Translations under genes and position numbers: made by a program
In this document: piece by piece, positions 1-5,783 of the stretch
Layout of the letters: every line of letters starts with the position of its first letter
Position numbering within the stretch: position 1 is the first letter of the stretch
Notes under the pieces: generated by a model
Told to the model about the DNA's origin: nothing
Databases searched by the model: none
Seen by the model: the letters and a program-made list of their open reading frames with translations, nothing else
NCBI GenBank assembly: GCA_013152045.1
Contig: JAADGZ010000006.1
Location: forward strand, 1 to 9,432
Source of the DNA: Gammaproteobacteria bacterium
GTDB taxonomy: Bacteria > Pseudomonadota > Gammaproteobacteria > UBA6429 > Thiohalophilaceae
Direction of reading: 5' to 3'
DNA length: 9,432 bases

Positions 1-470
1 AATTTTTTCGCTCGCACGACCCGAAATCCGGAGGTCAGATCCTGGATAGGTCGCCGAACAATCCAGCTGGCCAGACGATTATAGACGCCGTTAGCAATCT
101 TGCGTGCCAGACTGGCCTGTGAGGCCGCGTCCCGGGCACCAACCACCATATCGAAGCCGCTGTGCAGGTGTTCCAGCAACCTGTCGATATCGGCTGGATC
201 ATGCTGGCCATCCGCATCCATGAAAACCAGCACCTTGCCGCTGGCGAAGCGTGCGCCATGCTTGATGGCCGCACCGTTGCCCAGGCTATGCGCATGCCGG
301 ACGCACTTGACCTCACTCTGGGCACAGATTTCGGCGGTATTGTCGCTCGAACCGTCATCGATGACGATAATTTCAGCCGCAGGATAACGGCGCCGTAATT
401 CAGGCAATAAGCTAACCAGTGAGGCGGCCTCGTTTTTGGCCGGTAAAATAATACTAAGCGATTCAGACAT
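1..470 (-). CDS. Family 2 glycosyltransferase, 3'-truncated by the window edge
   Basis: The minus-strand frame is open from ATG at 470 to the left edge, giving 156 complete codons of an unfinished protein. It starts MSESLSIILPAKNEA, then shows IVIDDGSSDNTAE and, further on, VFMDADGQHDP. These are the nucleotide-sugar binding DDGS segment and the DxD metal site of GT-A fold family 2 glycosyltransferases, most like the dolichyl/undecaprenyl-phosphate sugar transferase branch (DPM1/ArnC type). That branch moves a sugar from a nucleotide donor to a lipid carrier at the inner face of the membrane. The C-terminal part, where membrane helices would lie if present, is outside the window. An in-frame TAA just upstream fixes ATG 470 as the only start that keeps the N-terminal strand. 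There is no clear Shine-Dalgarno site, so it may be coupled to the tiny ORF that overlaps it. It is divergent from pilA, so a role in pilin or surface glycan modification is possible but only inferred. Confidence 0.88.
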   Translation of the reverse strand, partial: MSESLSIILPAKNEAASLVSLLPELRRRYPAAEIIVIDDGSSDNTAEICAQSEVKCVRHAHSLGNGAAIKHGARFASGKVLVFMDADGQHDPADIDRLLEHLHSGFDMVVGARDAASQASLARKIANGVYNRLASWIVRRPIQDLTSGFRVVRAKK

Positions 471-597
471 AAATTATTTGTGCACGCTGCTTTTTTAGAT
501 GAGAATTCAGGATAAGGGTATTTCCAGGAAGGCTAAGTCGGATTTGCTCAACAATGGCAGGATATCGTTCCAACAACAGCAGACAAAATTGCCCCAT
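463..597 (-). CDS. Possible 44-residue small ORF overlapping the glycosyltransferase start
   Basis: ATG at 597 opens a 44-codon frame that ends with TGA at 465–463, so it overlaps the first codons of the glycosyltransferase. The peptide begins MGQFCLLLLERYPAIVEQ and ends KKQRAQIIYV. It has no clear membrane helix beyond a short leucine run, and I recognise no family. A GGGAG stretch lies 8 bases upstream of the ATG, a usable Shine-Dalgarno spacing, and an in-frame TAG lies just before that. The glycosyltransferase has no good ribosome site of its own, so stop/start overlap could couple the two. A competing ATG at 602 in another frame and an antisense 51-codon frame (499–654, no ribosome site) weaken the case. 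It may be chance. Confidence 0.25.
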   Translation of the reverse strand: MGQFCLLLLERYPAIVEQIRLSLPGNTLILNSHLKKQRAQIIYV

Positions 598-708
598 CGC
601 ATCAACTCCCTAATTGTCGGCATTTTCCAGAAATATTCAATAGTTGCCCGTTAAATAACCTGAATTTGGAATAAGAAAAATATTTCAAAATAAAAGCTCT
701 ACTGCCCG

Positions 709-721
709 GTGCAACTTGCAC
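709..721. repeat. 13-bp dyad GTGCAA-C-TTGCAC
   Basis: Two perfect 6-base inverted arms flank a single central C. Part of it, GCAACT, recurs as a direct repeat at 731–736. A compact dyad in an intergenic region ahead of a pilin gene could be an operator for a dimeric regulator, but no regulator is identified and it lies about 210 bases from the pilA start. Confidence 0.35.
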
Positions 722-840
722 TATTCCGCTGCAACTATTTTACCGTTTTATTAACCTGCTTCAGCGGCTATCCATAATCTGGGCTATCAGGTCCTCAAAA
801 ATAATTTTCTGCGACTTTAATCACAAATATTAAATCTTCA

Positions 841-854
841 GCTTCCCTGGAAGC
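841..854. repeat. 14-bp dyad GCTTCC-CT-GGAAGC
   Basis: Two perfect 6-base inverted arms are separated by CT. The dyad ends 5 bases before the candidate −35 hexamer of pilA (860–865), which is where an activator of a sigma70 promoter often binds. Function is inferred from position only. Confidence 0.35.
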
Positions 855-859
855 GGTAG

Positions 860-889
860 GATACACTCTAATCAAACTGATGCTAAACT
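860..889 (+). promoter_or_regulatory. Weak candidate sigma70 promoter for pilA
   Basis: GATACA (860–865) is separated by 18 bases from TAAACT (884–889), which is preceded by TG at 881–882 as in extended −10 promoters. Matches to the consensus are 3 of 6 and 4 of 6. A start site near 895–897 would leave a leader of about 37 bases with the AGGAG ribosome site at 921–925. Many pilA genes use sigma54 with PilR, but no sigma54 core site is visible here. Confidence 0.3.
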
Positions 890-932
890 TAAAGATCTAA
901 AGCATAACGAAAATGGCTCCAGGAGACAGTGC

Positions 933-1397
933 ATGTATCGTCGTCAACCATTACAATCTGGTTTCAGTCTTATCGAGCTCATGGTCGCCATGGCGATACT
1001 TGCGATTGTCGTAAGTGTTGCCATTCCAGCCTATAACAGCTACACCCGCACCGCACGCATGGCCGAAGGTTCCGAAAGCATCGGCACCCTTAAGCTCGCC
1101 CAGGTGGAATTTTTCCAGGAAAACGGGTTTTTCTTTACTGGCGCAACTACGGCCACGACCGAAACCGTCATTACCGCCAGCAACCGCATGTGGACCCCCT
1201 CTCCCTGGGATCCCACACTGAGTGATGCCGCCAATCTCGGCAAGCTGAATTTCACTTATGTTGTCGCAAACTGTACTCTGAGTGACGGTTCGGCTGGCTC
1301 CACTAATACCGCCGGTAACCCTACCCAGTGCTACACTGTCACTGCGACAGGGCGAAACATGCTGACAAGCAATGATGTCTTGACTGCAAGCAATTGA
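933..1397 (+). CDS. pilA: Type IV major-pilin-type prepilin PilA
   Basis: This encodes the structural subunit of the type IV pilus, cut and N-methylated by PilD and assembled through the inner membrane. The 154-residue product has a 10-residue basic leader ending in glycine (MYRRQPLQSG), followed by the class III signal FSLIELMVAMAILAI. Glu at mature position 5 is present and Phe is mature residue 1. The hydrophobic helix runs to about residue 31, followed by AIPAYNSYTRTAR, typical of the N-terminal stalk. Two cysteines, C114 and C133, can form the C-terminal disulfide loop. The protein ends only 21 residues after C133 (…NDVLTASN), rather short for the family but not clearly broken. An AGGAG site 7 bases upstream supports ATG 933. 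It is separated from pilB by 271 bases with hairpins and a new promoter, so it is probably its own transcript, as is usual for the abundant pilin. It could be a PilE-like pilin rather than strict PilA; the position beside pilB favours PilA. Confidence 0.9.
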   Translation: MYRRQPLQSGFSLIELMVAMAILAIVVSVAIPAYNSYTRTARMAEGSESIGTLKLAQVEFFQENGFFFTGATTATTETVITASNRMWTPSPWDPTLSDAANLGKLNFTYVVANCTLSDGSAGSTNTAGNPTQCYTVTATGRNMLTSNDVLTASN

Positions 1398-1418
1398 TAC
1401 TCTCTCTAAATATGAAGC

Positions 1419-1465
1419 GGCACGGTTTGAGTCCCCCGGTGCCAGAACTTCTCTCCTACAGAGAA
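1419..1465 (+). terminator. Two hairpins after pilA, possible terminator or stabiliser
   Basis: GGCAC (1419–1423) pairs with GTGCC (1439–1443), with extra GG/CC pairing across a bulge. It is followed by TTCTCT (1449–1454), loop CCTAC, and AGAGAA (1460–1465), a perfect 6-bp stem. A run of five T lies only 12 bases later (1477–1481), so this is not a canonical intrinsic terminator. Placement just after the pilin gene suits partial termination or 3' end protection of the pilA message. Confidence 0.35.
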
Positions 1466-1536
1466 ATATCCAGCACTTTTTGTCCGCTGAAATCAAGTTG
1501 CCCCAGCCCAGGCCGATAAATAAACCAGATCCAGTT

Positions 1537-1553
1537 CTGATAACCACTGATAA
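1537..1553. promoter_or_regulatory. Tandem CTGATAA sites upstream of the pilB promoter
   Basis: CTGATAA occurs at 1537–1543 and again at 1547–1553, exactly 10 bases apart, so both copies face the same side of the helix. The second copy ends 4 bases before the −35 hexamer at 1558. This layout is typical of an activator binding site, but no protein is identified. Confidence 0.35.
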
Positions 1554-1557
1554 GTTC

Positions 1558-1586
1558 TTGAAATATCTACGACAAATGGTTATAAC
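1558..1586 (+). promoter_or_regulatory. Sigma70-type promoter for pilBCD
   Basis: TTGAAA (1558–1563) and TATAAC (1581–1586) are separated by exactly 17 bases, each matching the consensus at five of six positions. Transcription would begin near 1593, leaving a leader of about 75 bases before pilB. This is the best promoter match I found in the window and implies pilB is not simply read through from pilA. Confidence 0.6.
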
Positions 1587-1618
1587 TCTGGCTATATTTG
1601 TGTGTTTTTACCTTACTC

Positions 1619-1640
1619 GGCTGGACTCATCACACCAGCC
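1619..1640 (+). repeat. Leader hairpin 28 bases before pilB
   Basis: GGCTGG (1619–1624) and CCAGCC (1635–1640) form a perfect 6-bp GC-rich stem with a 10-base loop. There is no T-run after it, so it is not a terminator. It sits in the predicted pilB leader, upstream of a weak ribosome site, and could affect message stability or translation. That role is inferred. Confidence 0.4.
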
Positions 1641-1668
1641 AGATATAACTGAAAGATAACGAATAATT

Positions 1669-3381
1669 ATGGCAACTCCTGCAACTCAAGCTCACTTGGG
1701 CGGTCTGGCCCGGCGCCTGATTGCCGACGGCCTGCTGGATGACGATCAGGCATTGAAGGCCCAAAAAACGGCTTATAAAGAAAAAACCCCCTTCGTCACC
1801 CATTTGGTCAACAAAAAAATCGTCAACAGTCAGGCCATCGCCCGTTCCGCTGCGGAAGAATTTGGCGTGCCGTTGTTTGACATCGACAGCATCAGCATCG
1901 AGCCAGATACGGTCAAGCTGGTTCAGGAAAACCTGATCCGTAAACACCGCAGTCTGCCCATTTTCAAACGCGGCAACCGCCTCTATATTGCGGTATCTGA
2001 TCCCACCAACCTGCAGGCTCTGGATGAAATCAAATTCCACGTTGGCGTCCCCACCGAACCCATCCTGGTACTGGACGATAAGCTCGGACGTGCCATCGAC
2101 AAAATCATGGAAGAGTCCGACACCAGCCTGTCCGAGCTGGGAGATTCTGATCTCGATAATGTCGAATTTCTCGAGGAGGAAGAAGACAAAACCCCGGTCA
2201 CGGAATCCGAAGCAGATGACACCCCGGTGGTGCGTTTCGTCAATAAGGTGCTGCTCGATGCCATCAATAAAGGCGCCTCTGATATTCACTTTGAACCTTA
2301 TGAAAAGTCCTATCGTGTGCGTTTTCGCATGGATGGAATACTAAAAGAAGTGGCCGCCCCGCCTATCAATATGGCACCCCGCCTGTCCGCCCGTCTTAAA
2401 GTTATGTCGCGGCTGGATATATCTGAGCGCCGGGTACCTCAGGATGGCCGCATCAAACTACATCTATCAAAAAATCGCGCCATCGATTTTCGTGTCAACA
2501 CCTGTCCGACCCTGTTCGGAGAAAAAATCGTCTTGCGTATTCTGGATCCTAACAGCGCCAAGCTGGGGGTAGAAGCGTTGGGCTTTGAACCCGATCAAAA
2601 GAAGCTGTTCCTTGAAGCATTGCATAAACCTTACGGTATGTTTCTGGTTACTGGACCCACCGGCAGCGGAAAAACAGTCACACTTTATACCGGCGTCAAC
2701 ATTCTCAATACCCCGGACAACAATATTTCCACCGCCGAAGATCCTGTGGAAATCAACCTTGCCGGTATCAACCAGGTTAACGTCAACCTCAAAGTCGGGC
2801 TAGATTTCTCCAGTGCTCTGCGCGCCTTTCTGCGTCAGGATCCAGATATTATTCTGGTCGGCGAAATTCGAGATCGCGAAACTGCTGAAATTGCTATCAA
2901 AGCGGCCCAGACCGGCCATATGGTCCTCTCCACCCTGCATACCAATGATGCCCCGCAAACCCTGACTCGCATGATTAACATGGGCGTACCTCCCTATAAT
3001 ATCGCTTCTGCGGTGAATATCATTATTGCTCAACGTCTGGCACGACGACTATGCAAAGAATGCAAACAGGAACTCGACATTCCAAAAGAAGCGTTAATGG
3101 CGGAAGGTTTTACTGAGGAAGATGTTGCCGAGGGGCTGAAAATTTACGGTCCCAAGGGCTGCGATCAATGCAGTGACGGCTATAAAGGGCGTGTTGGTAT
3201 CTATCAGGTGATGCCGCTGTCCGAAAAAATGGAACGCATGATCATGCAGGGCACCGATGCTATAGAACTGGCTGATCAGGCTCAAAGAGAAGGCATCCAG
3301 GATATACGTCAATCCGGTCTGTTGAAGGTCAAAAATGGTATCACCAGCCTGGATGAAATAAACCGGGTTTCCAAAGAGTGA
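1669..3381 (+). CDS. pilB: Type IV pilus extension ATPase PilB
   Basis: PilB is the cytoplasmic hexameric ATPase that drives pilus extension by acting on PilC. The 570-residue product has the usual family length. An N-terminal GspE/MshEN-type domain spans roughly residues 55–160, then an acidic linker (about 150–187, with LEEEEDKT). The secretion ATPase domain contains GASDIHFEPYE near 202–212, Walker A GPTGSGKT at 329–336, the Asp box TAEDP at 355–359, the Walker B region ILVGEIRD at 395–402, and the His box TGHMVLSTLHTND around 415–427. A tetracysteine zinc site is formed by CKEC (C462, C465) and CDQC (C498, C501), which marks PilB/GspE proteins and argues against the retraction ATPase PilT. 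All key residues are intact. The Shine-Dalgarno site is weak. ATG 1669 is kept because MATPATQAHLGGLARRL fits the family N-terminus. pilC starts 47 bases downstream. Confidence 0.97.
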   Translation: MATPATQAHLGGLARRLIADGLLDDDQALKAQKTAYKEKTPFVTHLVNKKIVNSQAIARSAAEEFGVPLFDIDSISIEPDTVKLVQENLIRKHRSLPIFKRGNRLYIAVSDPTNLQALDEIKFHVGVPTEPILVLDDKLGRAIDKIMEESDTSLSELGDSDLDNVEFLEEEEDKTPVTESEADDTPVVRFVNKVLLDAINKGASDIHFEPYEKSYRVRFRMDGILKEVAAPPINMAPRLSARLKVMSRLDISERRVPQDGRIKLHLSKNRAIDFRVNTCPTLFGEKIVLRILDPNSAKLGVEALGFEPDQKKLFLEALHKPYGMFLVTGPTGSGKTVTLYTGVNILNTPDNNISTAEDPVEINLAGINQVNVNLKVGLDFSSALRAFLRQDPDIILVGEIRDRETAEIAIKAAQTGHMVLSTLHTNDAPQTLTRMINMGVPPYNIASAVNIIIAQRLARRLCKECKQELDIPKEALMAEGFTEEDVAEGLKIYGPKGCDQCSDGYKGRVGIYQVMPLSEKMERMIMQGTDAIELADQAQREGIQDIRQSGLLKVKNGITSLDEINRVSKE

Positions 3382-3428
3382 TCAATACAATGTCTGTAGC
3401 AAGCCAGTAAATTAACAGGAATAAACAC

Positions 3429-4655
3429 ATGGCGGAAAAAGCATTAAAGAAAAGCACCTTCATCTGGGAAGGCAAGGACAGCAAGGGCCAGATCGTCAAA
3501 GGTGAAACCACCAGCCATAATCTGGCCTTGGTCAAAGCCAACTTGCGTCGTCAAGGCATTAACCCCACCAAGGTCAAGAAAAAATCAGCGCCGCTGTTTA
3601 GCGGCAACAAAAGAATCAAAGCGGCTGATATCTCGATTTTCAGCCGCCAGCTGGCGACCATGATGAGTTCGGGAGTACCTCTGGTACAGGCCTTTGATAT
3701 TATTGGCCGCGGTCATGAAAACAAAGGTATGCAGCAATTACTGAACACGATTAAAACCGACATTGAAAGCGGCAGCAATCTCTCCGAATCGCTGAAAAAA
3801 CATCCCTATCAATTTGATGAACTCTACTGCAACCTGGTACAAGCCGGTGAGCATGCCGGTATTCTGGATGATATTCTCGACAAAGTCGCTACCTACAAGG
3901 AAAAAACCGAGGCCATCAAGGGCAAGATCAAAAAAGCACTGTTCTACCCCGCTGCCGTCATGATCGTCGCCTTCGTCATTACCGCTATTCTGCTAATTTT
4001 TGTTATCCCGATGTTTGAGGATCTGTTCGCTGGCTTTGGCGCGGATCTGCCCGCCATGACTAAATTTGTAATTGAATTATCCAAGATCTTCCAGTCCTAT
4101 TGGTGGGCTATTTTTGGCAGCATCGGTCTGGTAGTTTATGGTCTTCTGCAAGCCAAGAAACGCTCCAAAAGCTTCAATGTCTTTCTTGATAAAACTCTGT
4201 TACATGCACCCATTATTGGCCCCATCCTGCGCAAAGCGGCGATTGCCCGTTATGCCCGCACCCTGGCCACCATGTTTGCCGCCGGTGTGCCTCTAGTCGA
4301 AGCCATGGAGTCTGTCGCCGGTGCCGTGGGCAACGTGGTTTATAGCGATGCCGTCATGCGTATGCGGGATGAGGTTTCGACCGGCACCCAGCTTAATATT
4401 GCCATGAAGCAGGCCAACCTGTTCCCCAACATGGTGGTACAAATGACCGCCATTGGCGAAGAAGCAGGTTCTATGGATACCATGCTATCGAAGGTGGCGG
4501 ACTTCTACGAAGAAGAAGTCGACAATGCCGTGGATGGCCTGAGTAGTCTGTTGGAACCGCTGATTATGTCGATTCTCGGTGTATTGATAGGCGGGCTGGT
4601 AGTTGCCATGTACATGCCTATCTTCCAGATGGGTAAGGTAGTTGGCGGAAGTTGA
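3429..4655 (+). CDS. pilC: Type IV pilus inner-membrane platform protein PilC
   Basis: PilC is the polytopic inner-membrane platform that connects the PilB motor to the growing pilus. The 408 residues match the family length. There are two copies of the T2SSF (GspF) domain, roughly residues 71–194 and 274–396, each with the conserved turn (GEHAGILDDIL at 140–150 and GEEAGSMDTML at 343–353) and a matching LATMM/LATMF helix start. Membrane helices are predicted around 172–195, 224–241 and 377–398. The N-terminal soluble extension FIWEGKDSKGQIVKGE is typical of PilC. An ACAGGA site 8 bases upstream supports ATG 3429. The stop codon directly abuts the pilD ATG, so pilC and pilD are probably translationally coupled. 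Confidence 0.96.
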   Translation: MAEKALKKSTFIWEGKDSKGQIVKGETTSHNLALVKANLRRQGINPTKVKKKSAPLFSGNKRIKAADISIFSRQLATMMSSGVPLVQAFDIIGRGHENKGMQQLLNTIKTDIESGSNLSESLKKHPYQFDELYCNLVQAGEHAGILDDILDKVATYKEKTEAIKGKIKKALFYPAAVMIVAFVITAILLIFVIPMFEDLFAGFGADLPAMTKFVIELSKIFQSYWWAIFGSIGLVVYGLLQAKKRSKSFNVFLDKTLLHAPIIGPILRKAAIARYARTLATMFAAGVPLVEAMESVAGAVGNVVYSDAVMRMRDEVSTGTQLNIAMKQANLFPNMVVQMTAIGEEAGSMDTMLSKVADFYEEEVDNAVDGLSSLLEPLIMSILGVLIGGLVVAMYMPIFQMGKVVGGS

Positions 4656-5546
4656 ATGCTCAACGAACTATTCCAGCAACACGTCGAGTTTTACTATATC
4701 ACGACCTTTCTGCTGGGTCTGATCGTCGGCAGTTTTCTCAATGTCGTGATTTACCGCCTGCCCATCATGCTCAAAAGAGGCTGGAAATCTGAGTGCCTGG
4801 CCTTTCTGGCTGAAGAAGAGGCTAAATCCCCGCCGCCGAACGGCGAACAAGACACCCCGGTTTTTAATCTCAACACGCCCCGTTCCCGCTGCCCGCAATG
4901 CGGCCATGCCATTGCCTCCTGGGAAAACATTCCTGTAATCAGCTATCTGTTTTTAGGCGGTCGTTGCGCCCATTGTAAAACCGCCATACCGCTGCGCTAC
5001 CCGGCGATTGAGCTTTTCACCGCTATTTTAACCCTGGCCTGCGCCTGGCACTTTGGGCTTAGCCTGAATACAGCCTTCGCCATCCTCCTGAGCTGGGCAC
5101 TGATTGCCCTGGCTTTCATCGATCTGGATGAACAATATCTGCCGGATTCCATTACTCAACCGTTACTCTGGCTGGGCCTGTTACTCAACACCCAGAATCT
5201 GTTTACCGATCTGGAGTCCGCCGTGATCGGTGCGGCTGCCGGTTATCTGATCCTCTGGTCGGTATATATGCTGTTTAAAAAACTGACCGGCAAGGAAGGT
5301 ATGGGCTTCGGTGATTTCAAACTGTTAGCTATGCTCGGCGCCTGGCTCGGCTGGCAGATGTTACCCGCCATTATATTGCTTTCATCCATTGTTGGTGCCC
5401 TTATCGGTATTTTTCTCATCGCCAGTAACCGGCATCAACGCGGCATCCCTATTCCGTTTGGCCCCTTCCTCGCCGCCGCTGGCTGGATCGCTCTGCTCTG
5501 GGGTGATAACCTCAATCATGCCTATCTACAATGGATCGCAGCCTGA
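4656..5546 (+). CDS. pilD: Prepilin peptidase/N-methyltransferase PilD
   Basis: PilD is the inner-membrane aspartic protease (family A24) that removes the PilA leader and N-methylates the new N-terminus. The 296-residue product has the full bifunctional layout. GLIVGSFLNVVIYRLP (about 21–36) begins the N-terminal methylase-associated domain. Zinc-binding cysteine pairs lie at C79/C82 and C104/C107 (CPQC and CAHC). The catalytic aspartates lie in FIDLDEQYLPD (D156/D158 region) and in the GxGD motif GFGD (D220). Several hydrophobic helices follow to the C-terminus. ATG 4656 follows the pilC stop with no gap, and a GGCGGAAG sequence inside the pilC end serves as ribosome site. It is likely to process any type II secretion pseudopilins too, if the genome has them. 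The repeat-filled gap downstream may mark the end of the pilBCD transcript. Confidence 0.96.
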   Translation: MLNELFQQHVEFYYITTFLLGLIVGSFLNVVIYRLPIMLKRGWKSECLAFLAEEEAKSPPPNGEQDTPVFNLNTPRSRCPQCGHAIASWENIPVISYLFLGGRCAHCKTAIPLRYPAIELFTAILTLACAWHFGLSLNTAFAILLSWALIALAFIDLDEQYLPDSITQPLLWLGLLLNTQNLFTDLESAVIGAAAGYLILWSVYMLFKKLTGKEGMGFGDFKLLAMLGAWLGWQMLPAIILLSSIVGALIGIFLIASNRHQRGIPIPFGPFLAAAGWIALLWGDNLNHAYLQWIAA

Positions 5547-5552
5547 TCGTAT

Positions 5553-5638
5553 TATTAATCGTTGCATAATCCCCTCTCCCCAACCCTCTCCCAGAGGGAG
5601 AGGGGGCTATGATGCGAACACTTATGCAACGATTAATA
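5553..5638. repeat. Nested palindromic intergenic element (REP/MITE-like)
   Basis: An outer perfect 17-bp inverted repeat, TATTAATCGTTGCATAA at 5553–5569 and its complement at 5622–5638, encloses a GC-rich palindrome. Inside, CCCCTCTCCC (5571–5580) pairs perfectly with GGGAGAGGGG (5596–5605). A second CCCTCTCCC at 5584–5592 can pair with the same partner across a 3-base AGA loop, giving two competing hairpins. From memory, CCCTCTCCC/GGGAGAGGG palindromes are dispersed widely between genes in proteobacteria; I cannot check copy number here. No ORF is carried, so any movement would need an outside enzyme. In RNA it could act as a terminator or 3' end block for pilBCD. Confidence 0.8.
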
Positions 5639-5641
5639 GCC

Positions 5642-5667
5642 CCCCTATCCCCAACGGCGAGAGGGCG
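5642..5667. repeat. Decayed second copy of the CCCTCTCCC palindrome
   Basis: CCCCTATCCCCAAC (5642–5655) matches 13 of 14 bases of the left part of the neighbouring palindrome (5571–5584 region), and GGCGAGAGGG (5656–5665) matches the right arm with one change, while the middle CCTCTCCC segment is missing. It looks like a partly deleted copy next to the intact element. Confidence 0.45.
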
Positions 5668-5722
5668 TTAAGGAGACAATAGTATAAATTTGTATCGCTA
5701 TGATTATTAATATCTTTTCTTT

Positions 5723-5757
5723 GCGTCTCTGCGCCTTAGCGTCCTCTGCGTTTAATA
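5723..5757. repeat. GCG-phased short tandem repeat upstream of coaE
   Basis: GCG recurs at 5723, 5731, 5739 and 5748, giving units GCGTCTCT, GCGCCTTA, GCGTCCTCT and GCGTTTAA with an 8–9 base period. Read on the minus strand it is an ACGCAGAGG/ACGCTAAGG/CGCAGAG/ACGCAAAG series. From memory, such CGCAAAG-type intergenic motifs recur in many bacterial genomes with unknown role. It ends about 26 bases before the coaE start. Confidence 0.55.
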
Positions 5758-5783
5758 CCATCCTCTACGAGTAAGATAACAAT

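Larger units (their letters stand above)
598..932. other. Non-coding, AT-rich divergent intergenic region upstream of pilA
   Basis: This 335-base stretch between the leftward genes and pilA has no convincing coding frame on either strand. It is AT-rich around 660–700 and 795–840. It contains two short dyads (709–721 and 841–854) and a weak promoter candidate close to pilA. I searched it by eye for the GG–10 bases–GC spacing of a sigma54 promoter and found none. Confidence 0.6.

Noticed and set aside
35..358. 107-codon minus-strand frame and plus-strand frames over the glycosyltransferase
   Set aside because: The correct frame on the minus strand shows DDGS and DADGQ motifs and runs off the edge; the others have no motif.
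499..654. 51-codon plus-strand frame starting MRIQDKG
   Set aside because: No ribosome site, no recognisable features, and antisense to the better-supported small ORF.
703..735. Possible sigma54 site around CCCGGTGCAACTTGCA and TTGCACTATTCCGCTGC
   Set aside because: The GG-to-GC spacing is 8 in the first and the −24 GG is missing in the second; neither meets the strict spacing.
951..1547. 198-codon minus-strand frame opposite pilA
   Set aside because: It is antisense to a clear prepilin gene, has no recognisable motif and reads as low-quality protein; a shadow frame.
1630..2289. 219-codon minus-strand frame opposite the pilB start
   Set aside because: It covers the conserved N-terminal pilB domain on the other strand, and its Phe/Gly/Asp-rich composition is typical of an antisense shadow.
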